A stretch of 64,000 nt of DNA from Photobacterium halotolerans DSM 18316 (GTDB lineage Bacteria; Pseudomonadota; Gammaproteobacteria; Enterobacterales; Vibrionaceae). Below are positions 1 through 9,417 of this stretch, in pieces. Below the pieces are notes generated by a model. The model saw nothing but the letters and a program-made list of their open reading frames with translations. It made no database searches and was not told the origin of the DNA. The position numbers and the translations under genes were made by a program. Position 1 is the first letter of the stretch, and every line of letters begins with the position of its first letter. Where the stretch lies: positions 195,984 to 259,983 of the forward strand of contig NZ_KE384323.1 of NCBI RefSeq assembly GCF_000425165.1, written 5' to 3'.

Positions 1-483
1 AGAGTTGCTAAAGATGCCGAAGAGCTTGCCGATATACTTCATCAGTTACGGCATCGCCGCCTTGTGCTGCTGGATACAGCAGGCATGGGGCAACGGGATC
101 TTCGCCTGCAGGAACAGCTGGATACCCTGATGCATAATAGTGGCTCACAAATTCGTAGCTTTCTGGTATTACCGGCGACCTCCCAGCGCCGCGTTCTGCA
201 CGAAACCATTGAGCATTTCCGTCGTATCCCGCTGTCGGGTTGCGTGCTGACTAAGCTGGATGAAACCCTCAGTCTGGGTGAAGTTATCAGTGTCACACTG
301 GAAAGTGCTCTGCCGATCGCATATCTGGCGGACGGTCAACGAGTGCCTGAAGACATTAAAGTCGCCACAGGACACTTCATGGTTAACCGTGCAAACGAGT
401 TGTTGGAAAACGACATGGGCCAGCAAACCCACTTCTGGAGCAGCGATAGCGCAGATAACCAGGGGGCGGATTTTTATGATTGA
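1..483 (+). CDS. flhF: Flagellar biosynthesis GTPase FlhF, C-terminal part (5' end outside window)
   Basis: Only the last 160 residues are present; the frame is open from base 1. FlhF is an SRP54-type GTPase at the cell pole that sets the position of the polar flagellum. The fragment shows the G3 motif DTAGMGQRD and the G4-type motif VLTKLDE, both typical of SRP GTPases, and the family's C-terminal tail. Its stop overlaps the flhG start (ATGATTGA), so the two are translationally coupled, and the flhF-flhG-fliA-cheY order is standard for polar flagellates. The N-terminal basic region and P-loop cannot be seen. Confidence 0.95.
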   Translation, partial: RVAKDAEELADILHQLRHRRLVLLDTAGMGQRDLRLQEQLDTLMHNSGSQIRSFLVLPATSQRRVLHETIEHFRRIPLSGCVLTKLDETLSLGEVISVTLESALPIAYLADGQRVPEDIKVATGHFMVNRANELLENDMGQQTHFWSSDSADNQGADFYD

Positions 484-1363
484 GAACATGATGCACGATC
501 AAGCAAGCGGCTTGCGCCGTATGACAAAACTGGCCTCGACCAAAGTGATCACTGTCAGTGGTGGTAAAGGCGGTGTGGGTAAAACCAATATCACACTGAA
601 TATGGCGATTGCCATGGCCCGTCAGGGCAAGAGAGTGATGGTGCTGGATGCCGACCTTGGCCTGGCCAATGTTGATGTGATGCTGGGGCTGCGAGCGGGT
701 CGTAACCTGTCTCATGTCCTGTCGGGTGTGTGCGATCTCCGGGACATCATTATCGAAGGTCCTTACGGCGTAAAAATCATACCGGCCTCTTCAGGCACGC
801 AAAATATGGCGGAACTGTCCAGTGCTCAGCACGTTGGCCTGATCCGCGCGTTTGCCACCCTTGAAGATGAAGTGGATGTCCTGCTGGTGGATACTGCTGC
901 AGGGATCTCAGATATGGTATTGAGTTTTGCCGGTGCGGCCCAGGATGTACTAATTGTAGTGTGTGATGAGCCGACCTCCATTACCGATGCTTATGCACTG
1001 ATTAAAATCCTGAACCGCGAATACCAGGTACAGCGGTTTAAAATTGTGGCCAATATGGTACGCAGTTACCGCGAAGGGCGAGAGCTGTTTGCCAAGCTGA
1101 CCCGGGTGACTGAGCGGTTTTTGCAGGCCAACATGGAGCTGGTTGCCTGTATTCCATTAGATGACAGGGTACGTCAGTCTATTAAGCGACAAAAAGTGGT
1201 CGTGGAAGCTTTCCCACGAAGCCCAGCGGCACTGGCCCTGACAACGCTCGCCAACAAAGCGTTGACCTGGCCGGTACCGAACAATCCGGCCGGACATCTG
1301 GAATTTTTTGTTGAAAAGTTATTAGTTAAACCAACACCTGAAGAGGTACCTCTGGGTGAATAA
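476..1363 (+). CDS. flhG: Flagellar number regulator FlhG (FleN), MinD/ParA-like ATPase
   Basis: 295 residues, the usual length. FlhG is a MinD-like ATPase that limits the number of polar flagella and works against FlhF. The deviant Walker A motif GGKGGVGKTN sits near residue 24, followed by VMVLDADLGLANVD and the VDTAAG switch. The reading frame stays open upstream, but I chose the ATG at 476 (MIENMMHDQASGLRR) because that N-terminus matches Vibrio FlhG and the ATG overlaps the flhF stop. It ends in an 8-base overlap with the GTG start of fliA. Confidence 0.95.
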   Translation: MIENMMHDQASGLRRMTKLASTKVITVSGGKGGVGKTNITLNMAIAMARQGKRVMVLDADLGLANVDVMLGLRAGRNLSHVLSGVCDLRDIIIEGPYGVKIIPASSGTQNMAELSSAQHVGLIRAFATLEDEVDVLLVDTAAGISDMVLSFAGAAQDVLIVVCDEPTSITDAYALIKILNREYQVQRFKIVANMVRSYREGRELFAKLTRVTERFLQANMELVACIPLDDRVRQSIKRQKVVVEAFPRSPAALALTTLANKALTWPVPNNPAGHLEFFVEKLLVKPTPEEVPLGE

Positions 1364-2081
1364 AGCACAAACATACGGCCGATATCAGGAATCCCCCCAT
1401 GCTTTTGTTGAGCGGTATTCGTCACTGGTGAAGCGGATTGCGCATCACCTGATGGCGCGATTGCCACCCAATGTGCAGCTGGAAGACCTGATCCAGGCTG
1501 GCATGATTGGTTTGCTGGAAGCACAACAGAACTATGATCCGAGCAAAGGTGCCAGTTTTGAAACTTTTGCCGGAATTCGAATTCGGGGCGCCATGCTGGA
1601 TGATATCCGTCGTGGCGACTGGGTTCCCCGCTCCGTGTACAAAAACAACCGTCGGATATCTGAAGCCATTGCCCAATTGGAAAGCCGCCTCGGCCGCGAT
1701 CCGAATGACCAGGAAATTGCTGAATATCTCGAAATGACACTCGAACAGTACCATCAGGCATTAAATGATGTTAATTGTGGTCGCCTAGTGGGTATGGACG
1801 ACCTGGGTGTCTCAGAAGATACGGTAGCAACCGAAGATTCAGTGGCAGAAAATCTCCCTTTTCAGGATGTTGCGGATGGCAGTTTTCGCCACGCGCTGGC
1901 CGGCGCTATTCGCACATTGCCGGAAAGGGAAGCACTGGTGTTGTCGTTGTATTACGACGAGGAACTCAACCTCAAAGAAATTGGTGCCGTTTTAGGTGTC
2001 AGTGAATCCCGTATTTGCCAGATTCACAGTCAGGCAATGCAGCGTCTGCGGGCCAAGTTGTCTGCTTGGACTGCTTCATAA
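1356..2081 (+). CDS. fliA: RNA polymerase sigma factor FliA (sigma-28)
   Basis: 241 residues. FliA directs transcription of late flagellar and chemotaxis genes. Region 2 is visible as [13 protein letters not shown] and [15 protein letters not shown], and region 4 as [24 protein letters not shown] with the helix-turn-helix [16 protein letters not shown]. The start is GTG at 1356, inside the end of flhG (GTGAATAA), which implies coupling. FliA is normally held by the anti-sigma factor FlgM, which is not in this window. It is directly upstream of the cheY-Z-A-B genes. Confidence 0.95.
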   Translation: MNKAQTYGRYQESPHAFVERYSSLVKRIAHHLMARLPPNVQLEDLIQAGMIGLLEAQQNYDPSKGASFETFAGIRIRGAMLDDIRRGDWVPRSVYKNNRRISEAIAQLESRLGRDPNDQEIAEYLEMTLEQYHQALNDVNCGRLVGMDDLGVSEDTVATEDSVAENLPFQDVADGSFRHALAGAIRTLPEREALVLSLYYDEELNLKEIGAVLGVSESRICQIHSQAMQRLRAKLSAWTAS

Positions 2082-2125
2082 ACACACGATTTAGAAGAAA
2101 CACTGTGACCTCAGTGGAGGCAACT

Positions 2126-2509
2126 TTGAATAAAAATATGAAAATCCTCATTGTTGACGACTTTTCAACAATGCGCCGTATCGTCAAGAACTTACTACGT
2201 GACCTGGGCTTTAATAACACCCAGGAGGCGGATGATGGATTGACTGCGTTACCCATGCTAAAGAAAGGCGACTTCGATTTCGTGGTCACCGACTGGAATA
2301 TGCCGGGCATGCAAGGTATTGACTTGCTCAAGCAGATCCGGGCCGATGCCAGCCTGAAACACCTGCCAGTACTGATGATTACTGCTGAAGCCAAGCGCGA
2401 GCAGATCATCGAAGCTGCTCAGGCTGGTGTTAATGGCTATATTGTTAAGCCATTCACCGCTGCCACGCTGAAAGAAAAACTGGACAAGATTTTCGAGCGT
2501 ATGCAGTGA
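2126..2509 (+). CDS. cheY: Chemotaxis response regulator CheY
   Basis: Single-domain receiver of about 127 residues that binds the flagellar switch when phosphorylated by CheA. The acidic pair VDD, the phospho-acceptor in VVTDWNMPG (about D56) and the lysine of YIVKPF are all present. Start choice: a strong GGAGG at 2116-2120 lies five bases before TTG at 2126 ([10 protein letters not shown]), so I chose TTG. A GTG at 2114 in frame gives the [10 protein letters not shown] form seen in some Vibrio annotations, and ATG 2138 is a third option. CheZ follows 35 bases downstream. Confidence 0.93.
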   Translation: MNKNMKILIVDDFSTMRRIVKNLLRDLGFNNTQEADDGLTALPMLKKGDFDFVVTDWNMPGMQGIDLLKQIRADASLKHLPVLMITAEAKREQIIEAAQAGVNGYIVKPFTAATLKEKLDKIFERMQ

Positions 2510-2544
2510 TGCCGTCAGTCTGACGCTAACTAGGGTAGACACAT

Positions 2545-3267
2545 ATGATTTCACTTGAACAGGCGAAACAACTCGTCGCGTTGCTGGAAAAAGACCAGCA
2601 AGAGGACGCGGATGAGTTGTTCCGAAGCCTGGTGTCGGATTGCCGGGATCCGATGTATCTCGAAGTGGGTAAATTGACACGTCAATTACATGACTCATTG
2701 CAGAATTTTCGTCTGGATCCCCGTATTGCTGATTTGGCGACTACCGACATTCCGGATGCACGCGGCCGTCTGAATTATGTGATAGACAAAACCGAGGAAG
2801 CGGCCAACAGGACCATGGATGCTGTTGAAGGCACTCTTCCTATCGCAGATTTATTGCGTGAACGTCTGATGCAAGTGAAACCCCAGTGGCAAAGTTTAAT
2901 GCACGGGGAGATCACCCTTGGCGAATTTAAACAGCTTTGTCACGATATTGACGCATTATTAGTTCAGCTCGACGGTGACAGCGAGCAGTTGCACCGTCAT
3001 CTGACCGATATTCTGATGGCACAGGACTTCCAGGATTTGACAGGCCAGGTTATTCGCAGAGTGATCGAGCTTGTTCATGAAGTGGAGCATCAGTTGGTTG
3101 AGATTCTTAAGGCTGCCGGTATTGAACAGAGTGAAAGCTCAGTGGTAGTGAGCCAGAAAGACAAAACACTCTCCCCGGAAGGGCCAATTATCAACAGTGC
3201 TGAACGCACTGACGTTATGTCTACCCAGGATGACGTCGATGATTTGCTATCAAGCCTTGGATTTTAG
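2545..3267 (+). CDS. cheZ: CheY-P phosphatase CheZ
   Basis: 240 residues, mostly helical. CheZ removes the phosphate from CheY. The catalytic segment QDFQDLTGQVI carries the expected glutamine, and the extreme C-terminus VDDLLSSLGF is the CheY-binding tail that matches the enterobacterial DDLLDSLGF type. It starts at ATG 2545 after AGGGTAG and is followed nine bases later by cheA. Confidence 0.95.
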   Translation: MISLEQAKQLVALLEKDQQEDADELFRSLVSDCRDPMYLEVGKLTRQLHDSLQNFRLDPRIADLATTDIPDARGRLNYVIDKTEEAANRTMDAVEGTLPIADLLRERLMQVKPQWQSLMHGEITLGEFKQLCHDIDALLVQLDGDSEQLHRHLTDILMAQDFQDLTGQVIRRVIELVHEVEHQLVEILKAAGIEQSESSVVVSQKDKTLSPEGPIINSAERTDVMSTQDDVDDLLSSLGF

Positions 3268-3276
3268 GGGAAGCTT

Positions 3277-5469
3277 ATGAGCTTTGATTTAGACGAAGAT
3301 ATCCTGCAGGACTTTTTAATCGAAGCCGGGGAAATTCTGGAATTACTTTCCGAGCAGTTAGTAGATTTGGAACGTCGTCCAGATGATACAGATTTGCTGA
3401 ATGCCATTTTCCGCGGCTTTCATACTGTTAAAGGTGGTGCCGGGTTTTTGGCGTTAACGCCATTGGTTGACGCTTGCCACGGTGCTGAGAATATTTTTGA
3501 CTTACTCCGTACCGGTAAACGCACTGTGACGTCAGAGCTGATGGATGTCATCCTTCAGGCACTGGACACCATCAATGTGATGTTCTCACAGGTGCAGGAT
3601 CGTGAGCCGATTGTACCCGCTGAGCAAAGCCTGCTGGATGCGCTGCATTATTACAGCCAGCCACCGGGTGCCGAAGAGCTGGCAGCTGTCTCTGCCCCGG
3701 CATCGGTTGACGCTCCTGTAGCGGCACCGGCGGCACCGGCGGCACCTGAGCAACCTGCGATTGCCGGCGGTTCGGTTGATGAAATCACCCAGGATGAGTT
3801 TGAGCGCCTGCTTGATGAGCTGCATGGTGCGGGCGGAAGCCCGAGCGCCGCGCCAGCCAGTGCTGTTCCCAGTGCTGCTCAGGGCGCTCCTGTCTCGACC
3901 GACATCGACAATGGCGATATCACTGACGATGAGTTTGAACGCCTGCTTGATGAGCTGCATGGTATAGGTAACGCGCCTGGAACAGAAACCCCGGGAGCTG
4001 ACGTGCCAGCCGCGCCGGTGGCTGCGCAAGCGTCTGAGCCGCCTGCCGCGAATGCAGCTGGGGCCGGTGATAGCGACTTAATGACAGATGATGAATTTGA
4101 ACGTCTGCTCGATGAACTGCACGGTAGCGGTAAAGGACCGTCAGATGAAGAGCTGGCGATCGCGACCAAGCCGGCTTCTGCGCTACAGGCCAAAGCTGAG
4201 CCAGCTGCTGAGTCTGTCACCTCTCAGTCTGTGACTGAGATGCCACAAGCTGTGGCGGAGCGTAAAGCAACAGGATTAAAAGAAAAATCCAAGACTCAGG
4301 CTGAAGCCACGGTCCGTGTTGATACGTCTACGCTGGACACCATCATGAATATGGTTGGCGAGCTGGTATTAGTCCGTAATCGTCTGATCAGCCTGGGCCA
4401 GAACAGTAATGACGAAGAAATGTCAAAAGCTGTTTCGAACCTGGATGTGGTCACCGCTGATCTTCAGGGAGCGGTGATGAAGACGCGTATGCAGCCAATC
4501 AAGAAAGTTTTTGGCCGCTTCCCACGCGTTGTACGCGATCTGGCCCGTAGCCTGAAAAAAGAAATTGTGCTGGAAATGCGCGGCGAAGAAACCGATCTTG
4601 ATAAGAACCTGGTGGAAGCGCTGGCCGATCCGCTGGTCCACCTGGTGCGTAACTCGGTCGACCACGGTATTGAAATGCCCGATATCCGCGAGAAAGCCGG
4701 CAAGCCACGTATTGGCACCGTGCTTTTGTCTGCGGCGCAGGAAGGGGATCATATTTTGCTGACTATCGAAGATGATGGCGGCGGTATGGACCCGGATCGA
4801 CTGCGTCAAATCGCCGTGGATCGCGGTGTGATGGATGCCGATGCCGCTGCGCGTCTGTCCGACAGCGAATGTTATAACCTGATCTTCGCACCCGGTTTCT
4901 CGACCAAGAAAGAAATCTCTGATATTTCCGGTCGTGGTGTCGGTATGGATGTTGTAAAAACCGCTATCAGCCAGCTGAACGGTTCCATTTATATTGATTC
5001 CAATCTGGGCAAAGGCACACGCATTGATATTAAAGTGCCGTTGACACTGGCTATTTTGCCTACGCTGATGGTCGGTGTGGCTGACCAGCCATTTGCACTG
5101 CCACTGGCCAGTGTGAATGAAATCTTCCATTTGGATCTCAGTAAGACCAATGTGGTTGATGGTCAGCTGACTATCATAGTGCGCGATAAAGCGATCCCGC
5201 TGTTCTATCTTCAGGACTGGCTGGCAGGTCACAGTGCTTCCAAGCGGGAAAAACAACTTGGGCATGTGGTGATTGTCCAGATAGGCCATCAGAGAATGGG
5301 CTTTGTGGTGGATACGCTTATTGGTCAGGAAGAAGTGGTGATTAAGCCGCTCGATGAGTTATTGCAGGGCACACCCGGTATGGCGGGTGCCACCATCACC
5401 AGTGATGGCCACATTGCACTGATTCTGGATGTCCCCAACCTTCTGAAACATTACGCAGGCCGCAGATAA
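3277..5469 (+). CDS. cheA: Chemotaxis histidine kinase CheA
   Basis: 730 residues. CheA autophosphorylates and passes phosphate to CheY and CheB. Domain order: an N-terminal HPt domain with the phospho-accepting H49 in FHTVKGGAG; a long Ala/Pro-rich linker (about 140-310); a dimerisation helix pair starting near VRVDTSTLDTIMNMVGEL; an ATPase domain with N-box LVHLVRNSVDHG, G1 box DDGGGMD and G2 SGRGVGMDVV; and a C-terminal CheW-like domain. The linker holds three copies of DEFERLLDELHG instead of a clear P2 domain. Vibrio CheA has a LID region between P1 and P3 that binds ParP/ParC, which fits the parC and parP genes downstream. Confidence 0.97.
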   Translation: MSFDLDEDILQDFLIEAGEILELLSEQLVDLERRPDDTDLLNAIFRGFHTVKGGAGFLALTPLVDACHGAENIFDLLRTGKRTVTSELMDVILQALDTINVMFSQVQDREPIVPAEQSLLDALHYYSQPPGAEELAAVSAPASVDAPVAAPAAPAAPEQPAIAGGSVDEITQDEFERLLDELHGAGGSPSAAPASAVPSAAQGAPVSTDIDNGDITDDEFERLLDELHGIGNAPGTETPGADVPAAPVAAQASEPPAANAAGAGDSDLMTDDEFERLLDELHGSGKGPSDEELAIATKPASALQAKAEPAAESVTSQSVTEMPQAVAERKATGLKEKSKTQAEATVRVDTSTLDTIMNMVGELVLVRNRLISLGQNSNDEEMSKAVSNLDVVTADLQGAVMKTRMQPIKKVFGRFPRVVRDLARSLKKEIVLEMRGEETDLDKNLVEALADPLVHLVRNSVDHGIEMPDIREKAGKPRIGTVLLSAAQEGDHILLTIEDDGGGMDPDRLRQIAVDRGVMDADAAARLSDSECYNLIFAPGFSTKKEISDISGRGVGMDVVKTAISQLNGSIYIDSNLGKGTRIDIKVPLTLAILPTLMVGVADQPFALPLASVNEIFHLDLSKTNVVDGQLTIIVRDKAIPLFYLQDWLAGHSASKREKQLGHVVIVQIGHQRMGFVVDTLIGQEEVVIKPLDELLQGTPGMAGATITSDGHIALILDVPNLLKHYAGRR
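3793..4125 (+). repeat. Three-fold DEFERLLDELHG repeat in the CheA linker
   Basis: The 12-residue motif DEFERLLDELHG occurs at CheA residues 173-184, 218-229 and 272-283, each preceded by a Thr/Gln/Asp-rich lead (ITQ, ITD, MTD) and separated by Ala/Pro-rich linkers. The DNA copies differ at synonymous sites (GAGCGC, GAACGC, GAACGT), so the peptide is under selection and this is not a recent slippage product. The likely role is docking of ParP/ParC or CheY; that role is inference. Confidence 0.85.
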
Positions 5470-5479
5470 TAATAATTGA

Positions 5480-5500
5480 CAGGGGCTTAGAAGGCCCCTG
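5480..5500 (+). terminator. Hairpin between cheA and cheB
   Basis: A 7-bp GC-rich stem (CAGGGGC / GCCCCTG) with a 7-base loop lies in the 67-base gap. It is followed by TTCATTC, not a run of T, so it may be an attenuator or an mRNA processing or stability element rather than a full terminator. Confidence 0.4.
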
Positions 5501-5536
5501 TTCATTCAGGCCTGATTGCTTACGGAAAGATATAAC

Positions 5537-6679
5537 ATGGCAGTAAAAGTGTTGGTGGTGGACGACTCCAGTTTTTTCCGCCGCCGGGTGAGTGAAATTA
5601 TTAATGCGGATCCGCGCCTTGAAGTGATTGGCGATGCTGTTAACGGTAAAGAAGCCGTTGAAAAAGCGCGGACACTGAAACCTGACGTCATCACTATGGA
5701 TATCGAAATGCCTGTGATGGATGGTATCACCGCAGTGCGCGAAATCATGAAATCGAACCCGACCCCTATCCTGATGTTTTCTTCGCTGACCCATGAGGGC
5801 GCGCGGGCAACATTAGATGCTCTGGATGCGGGCGCGTTAGACTTTCTGCCGAAAAAATTTGAAGATATTGCGCGTAATAAAGACGAAGCAATCTCTCTGC
5901 TGCAAAAACGTGTCGCTGAGCTGGCCCGTAAACGTGTCTTTATGCGAGCGTCTGTGCGTACCAGCAGTCCGGTCACGCCATCGCCCGCCGAGCGTCCGCT
6001 GACCTCAAACCGTCCGGCAGCCAGTTCTGCTGCCGCCACGACGCTGACACGCTCAGCACCGGCACAGGTTCGTCCGACCGCGCGGTTTAAAGCGACAGGT
6101 AAACAGTATCAGCTGATGGCGATAGGTACATCGACCGGCGGTCCTGTGGCGTTGCAAAAAATTCTGACTCAGTTGCCTGGCTCATTTCCGTACCCGATTG
6201 TTTTGGTGCAGCATATGCCTGCAACATTCACCGCGGCCTTTGCGGCGCGTTTGAATAACCTTTGTAAAATCGGCGTGAAAGAGGCCGAAGATGGCGATGT
6301 ATTGCGTCCAGGTACCGCCTATCTGGCACCTGGCGGTAAGCAAATGATGCTGGAAGGCCGCCCGGGCAATGTGCGTTTGCGTATTATTGATGGTGGCGAT
6401 CGCATGAACTACAAGCCTTGTGTCGATGTCACTTTTGGCTCTGCAGCCAAGGTGTATCATGACAAGGTGCTGTCGATGATCCTGACCGGAATGGGGGCAG
6501 ACGGACGTGACGGATCGCGTATGCTGAAGTCTGCCGGTGCAACTGTCTGGGCCCAGGATGAAGACAGTTGTGTGGTATACGGTATGCCACAGGCGGTTGC
6601 CAAGGCGGGGATATCGACCGAAGATCTTCCTTTGGATCGCATCGCTGAGCGTATTCTGATTGAGGTTGGCTTAGCTTAA
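5537..6679 (+). CDS. cheB: Chemotaxis response regulator protein-glutamate methylesterase CheB
   Basis: 380 residues. CheB demethylates and deamidates chemoreceptors when phosphorylated by CheA. The N-terminal receiver shows [10 protein letters not shown], the phospho-acceptor in [12 protein letters not shown] and the lysine in FLPKKF. After a Ser/Pro/Ala linker (about 140-190) comes the methylesterase domain with the catalytic triad in GTSTGGP (Ser), LVQHMP (His) and GMGADGRDG (Asp). ATG 5537 was chosen over an upstream in-frame start because the receiver begins immediately after MAVKV and GGAAAG precedes it. Confidence 0.96.
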   Translation: MAVKVLVVDDSSFFRRRVSEIINADPRLEVIGDAVNGKEAVEKARTLKPDVITMDIEMPVMDGITAVREIMKSNPTPILMFSSLTHEGARATLDALDAGALDFLPKKFEDIARNKDEAISLLQKRVAELARKRVFMRASVRTSSPVTPSPAERPLTSNRPAASSAAATTLTRSAPAQVRPTARFKATGKQYQLMAIGTSTGGPVALQKILTQLPGSFPYPIVLVQHMPATFTAAFAARLNNLCKIGVKEAEDGDVLRPGTAYLAPGGKQMMLEGRPGNVRLRIIDGGDRMNYKPCVDVTFGSAAKVYHDKVLSMILTGMGADGRDGSRMLKSAGATVWAQDEDSCVVYGMPQAVAKAGISTEDLPLDRIAERILIEVGLA

Positions 6680-6688
6680 GGAGATGTC

Positions 6689-7468
6689 GTGGTAGTCTGG
6701 AGCATTGCCAACCAGAAAGGTGGCGTGGGAAAAACCACGACTACTGTCAGTCTGGCGGGCCTGTTAAGTGAACGAAACAAGCGCGTATTATTGGTGGATA
6801 CTGACCCGCATTCATCACTGACGACATACTTAAATTTTGATTCTGATCGCCTGGAATCCAGCCTGTTTGATTTGTTCCAGCTGTCGACGATCGACCGTGA
6901 CACAGTCAAACCTCTGGTGCTGGAAACACGGTTTAAAAATATCCATCTGATACCTGCGCACATGTCGCTGGCGACTCTGGATAGGGTCATGGGGACTCGC
7001 AGCGGCATGGGACTGATTCTGAAAAAGGCACTGAAATGCCTGGAAGAAGAATACGATTATGTGCTGATTGACTGCCCCCCGATCCTGGGGGTCATGATGG
7101 TCAATGCGCTTGCTGCCAGTGAGCGCATTTTGATTCCGGTGCAAACGGAATTTCTGGCGATGAAAGGTCTGGAGCGCATGATGCGTACTTTGCAAATCAT
7201 GCAAAAATCCAGGCCGGATGAATTCAAAGTCACTATTGTGCCAACCATGTATGACAAACGGACCAGGGCCTCGCTGGAAACCCTGCAGGAACTGAAGTCG
7301 CGTTATGCCAATCAGGTCTGGGCTTCTGCTGTGCCCATTGATACCAAATTTCGTGATGCCAGTATCAAGCATATGCCGCCATCCCTGTACGCACGTGGCT
7401 CTCGCGGTGTGTTTGCGTATAAAACTTTACTGAATTATCTGGAGCGGCTGGGTCAAGATGAGCGATAA
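6689..7468 (+). CDS. parC: ParA-family ATPase ParC (polar chemotaxis array positioning)
   Basis: 259 residues. ParA/Soj-type ATPase with a Walker A motif NQKGGVGKTTTT at residues 8-19, VLLVDTDPH, and the Walker B-type VLIDCPP. In Vibrio the ParC ATPase at this exact locus recruits chemotaxis arrays to the old pole through ParP. The start is GTG at 6689 with AAGGAG five bases upstream. The last 11 bases overlap parP. The chemotaxis ParC should not be confused with topoisomerase IV subunit ParC; many annotations call this gene ParA family or soj. Confidence 0.9.
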   Translation: MVVWSIANQKGGVGKTTTTVSLAGLLSERNKRVLLVDTDPHSSLTTYLNFDSDRLESSLFDLFQLSTIDRDTVKPLVLETRFKNIHLIPAHMSLATLDRVMGTRSGMGLILKKALKCLEEEYDYVLIDCPPILGVMMVNALAASERILIPVQTEFLAMKGLERMMRTLQIMQKSRPDEFKVTIVPTMYDKRTRASLETLQELKSRYANQVWASAVPIDTKFRDASIKHMPPSLYARGSRGVFAYKTLLNYLERLGQDER

Positions 7469-8900
7469 CGCAAAGCTGTCCAGTGAACAGGCATTAGATG
7501 ATTACTTTTTCGGACTGCTGGATGATTCTTTGCTGCCCGAAGAGGATAGCGCGGACACTGTCGGCCCGCAGGATGACTTGCCGTCGTTTGCTGAGGAACA
7601 TGACGGCCAGGCGTTGTTGTCTGATTGTGCTGTTGATGCCGCGGAAGAGCGGCAAAGTGACAGTGAGTCTGATGATGCGATAAGTCTGGCGGAGAAAGCC
7701 CTTTCGGAGAAAACCCAGACTCATCAGCCCTTTGATTTTAATAGTCTGGATCAACCCGGGCGGAATAACGCGTCTGCGAACTCGTTTGCTGAAGGGGGCG
7801 AACCGCCGTCACTGCGGGCAATGGCAACCCAATTGCCAAACGCGGCTGCGCCGGCTCCACTTTCCGCAGAGCCGGAGCTGAGTGTACCTGAAGTCAGGTT
7901 TACTCCTCCGCGGACAAGAACGGATCTTGACCAGTTGCAGCGTCTTCTGGATCAGATGTCAGAAATGCAAGAGGAAGTCATTGTTGAAAGCGAAGCCTGG
8001 ATTGCCGAGCAACAGCAATTGGCTGAACTGGAAAAGCAACAACAAGAAGATGTTAAGCCAACCGTTTTAGACGATCCGGGCTGGTTTGAGGACGACAGCG
8101 TACAGACTCAGCATCAGGACGCTGCACCAGAACCGCTGAAACAATCGCTGGCAGTGACTGCACAGGTGTCAGCTGATGAGTCGGCTCCCTATGCAGAGCC
8201 GCAAAAGAGTGTTCAGCTGATGCAGGTGCTGCCTAAGGTTGCTGAGGCTCCGGCTGTTGCTGAAAAGCCGGCACCGGCGGCTGAATTGGAAACAAGCTCT
8301 CAGCCTCAGAGTGAAATAGTTGCAACGGAGCCTGTTCCAGACATTCTTGATAAAGAAGAGAGTGTGCAGGAAACTGTGGCCGAAGCTGCACCTGAGCCCG
8401 AACTGACAGCGGAGCCGCCACCGCCTTCCTGGACGTTACCTGACGCCAGTGAGCAAACAGAGTTTCAGGCGCTGTTCTTTGCTGTTAACGGGGTGACTTT
8501 TGCGGTGCCGCTGACAGAGCTGGGAGGGATTCACCAACTGGGTGAGATGAATCACCTTATTGGCCGCCCGGACTGGTATCTTGGCTTGCAGCCGGTACAG
8601 AACCGGAAGCTGGATGTGGTGGATACCGCCAGATGGGTGATGCCTGAATCTATTCACAATGATGACCATCAGGAAAACTACCGCTATGTGGTCATGTTGG
8701 GAGAAAGTAAGTGGGGACTGGCATGTGATCAACTTCACGGAACAGAAACCCTGACAAAACAAAGTGTTCGCTGGCGGGAAAAGGCAGGTAAACGGCCTTG
8801 GCTGGCGGGTATGGTTAAAGAGAAAATGTGTGCTTTAATTCATGTCAATGAACTCATTTCCATGCTGAAAGCGGGTTTGGATGTGAAGAGCGTTTTGTGA
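7458..8900 (+). CDS. parP: CheW-domain protein ParP (couples CheA arrays to ParC)
   Basis: 480 residues. Residues 1-330 are an acidic, Pro/Ala/Glu-rich low-complexity stretch with a short predicted coiled coil near 160-190 (LQRLLDQMSEMQEEVIVE). The C-terminal 140 residues form a CheW-like domain beginning TEFQALFFAVNGVTFAVPL. In Vibrio, ParP binds ParC and the LID region of CheA, inserts its CheW-like domain in the array and stops CheA from leaving the pole. Position between parC and cheW and the overlapping start support the call. Confidence 0.85.
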   Translation: MSDNAKLSSEQALDDYFFGLLDDSLLPEEDSADTVGPQDDLPSFAEEHDGQALLSDCAVDAAEERQSDSESDDAISLAEKALSEKTQTHQPFDFNSLDQPGRNNASANSFAEGGEPPSLRAMATQLPNAAAPAPLSAEPELSVPEVRFTPPRTRTDLDQLQRLLDQMSEMQEEVIVESEAWIAEQQQLAELEKQQQEDVKPTVLDDPGWFEDDSVQTQHQDAAPEPLKQSLAVTAQVSADESAPYAEPQKSVQLMQVLPKVAEAPAVAEKPAPAAELETSSQPQSEIVATEPVPDILDKEESVQETVAEAAPEPELTAEPPPPSWTLPDASEQTEFQALFFAVNGVTFAVPLTELGGIHQLGEMNHLIGRPDWYLGLQPVQNRKLDVVDTARWVMPESIHNDDHQENYRYVVMLGESKWGLACDQLHGTETLTKQSVRWREKAGKRPWLAGMVKEKMCALIHVNELISMLKAGLDVKSVL

Positions 8901-8922
8901 CGATGGCCGGAGAGGATACAGC

Positions 8923-9417
8923 ATGTCGCAGGTAAGTGTTGCCGAGATTCAAAAAGAAGACAGTAACGACCAGGTATTACAGTGGGTGACCTTCCAGCTG
9001 GAAGAGGAAACCTACGGTATCAATGTAATGCAGGTTCGTGAAGTGCTGCGTTATACTGAAATCGCCCCGGTGCCGGGTGCGCCGGATTACGTACTGGGAA
9101 TTATCAACCTGCGTGGCAATGTGGTCACTGTGATTGATACCCGTGCACGGTTTGGCCTGATGTCAGGTGAGATTTCAGATAATACCCGTATCGTAATCAT
9201 TGAAGCTGAAAAGCAGGTTATCGGTATTATGGTCGACAGTGTGGCAGAAGTGGTTTATCTGCGCAGCTCTGAAATCGACAGTACGCCAAGTGTGGGCACT
9301 GATGAAAGCGCCAAGTTTATTCAAGGCGTCAGTAACCGTGATAATCAACTGCTGATCCTGGTTGATCTGAACAAGCTCCTGTCTGATGAAGAATGGGAAG
9401 AGATGGCGTATCTCTGA
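8923..9417 (+). CDS. cheW: Chemotaxis coupling protein CheW
   Basis: 164 residues. CheW links chemoreceptors to CheA. The whole chain is one CheW domain (QWVTFQLEEETYGINVMQVREVLRY, then PDYVLGIINLRGNVVTVID). An 18-residue N-terminal extension precedes it, as in other Vibrio CheW. The stop codon overlaps the next start by one base (TGATG). Confidence 0.95.
   Translation: MSQVSVAEIQKEDSNDQVLQWVTFQLEEETYGINVMQVREVLRYTEIAPVPGAPDYVLGIINLRGNVVTVIDTRARFGLMSGEISDNTRIVIIEAEKQVIGIMVDSVAEVVYLRSSEIDSTPSVGTDESAKFIQGVSNRDNQLLILVDLNKLLSDEEWEEMAYL

Noticed and set aside
1361..1385. TAAA...GCCGATAT resembling a FliA (sigma-28) promoter at the start of fliA
   Set aside because: The gap between TAAA and GCCGATAT is 13 rather than about 15 bases, and it lies inside the coding sequence; probably chance.
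4423..5289. 288-codon minus-strand open frame opposite cheA
   Set aside because: It is a shadow of the GC-biased cheA coding strand; similar long shadows lie opposite fadJ and the M16 gene.
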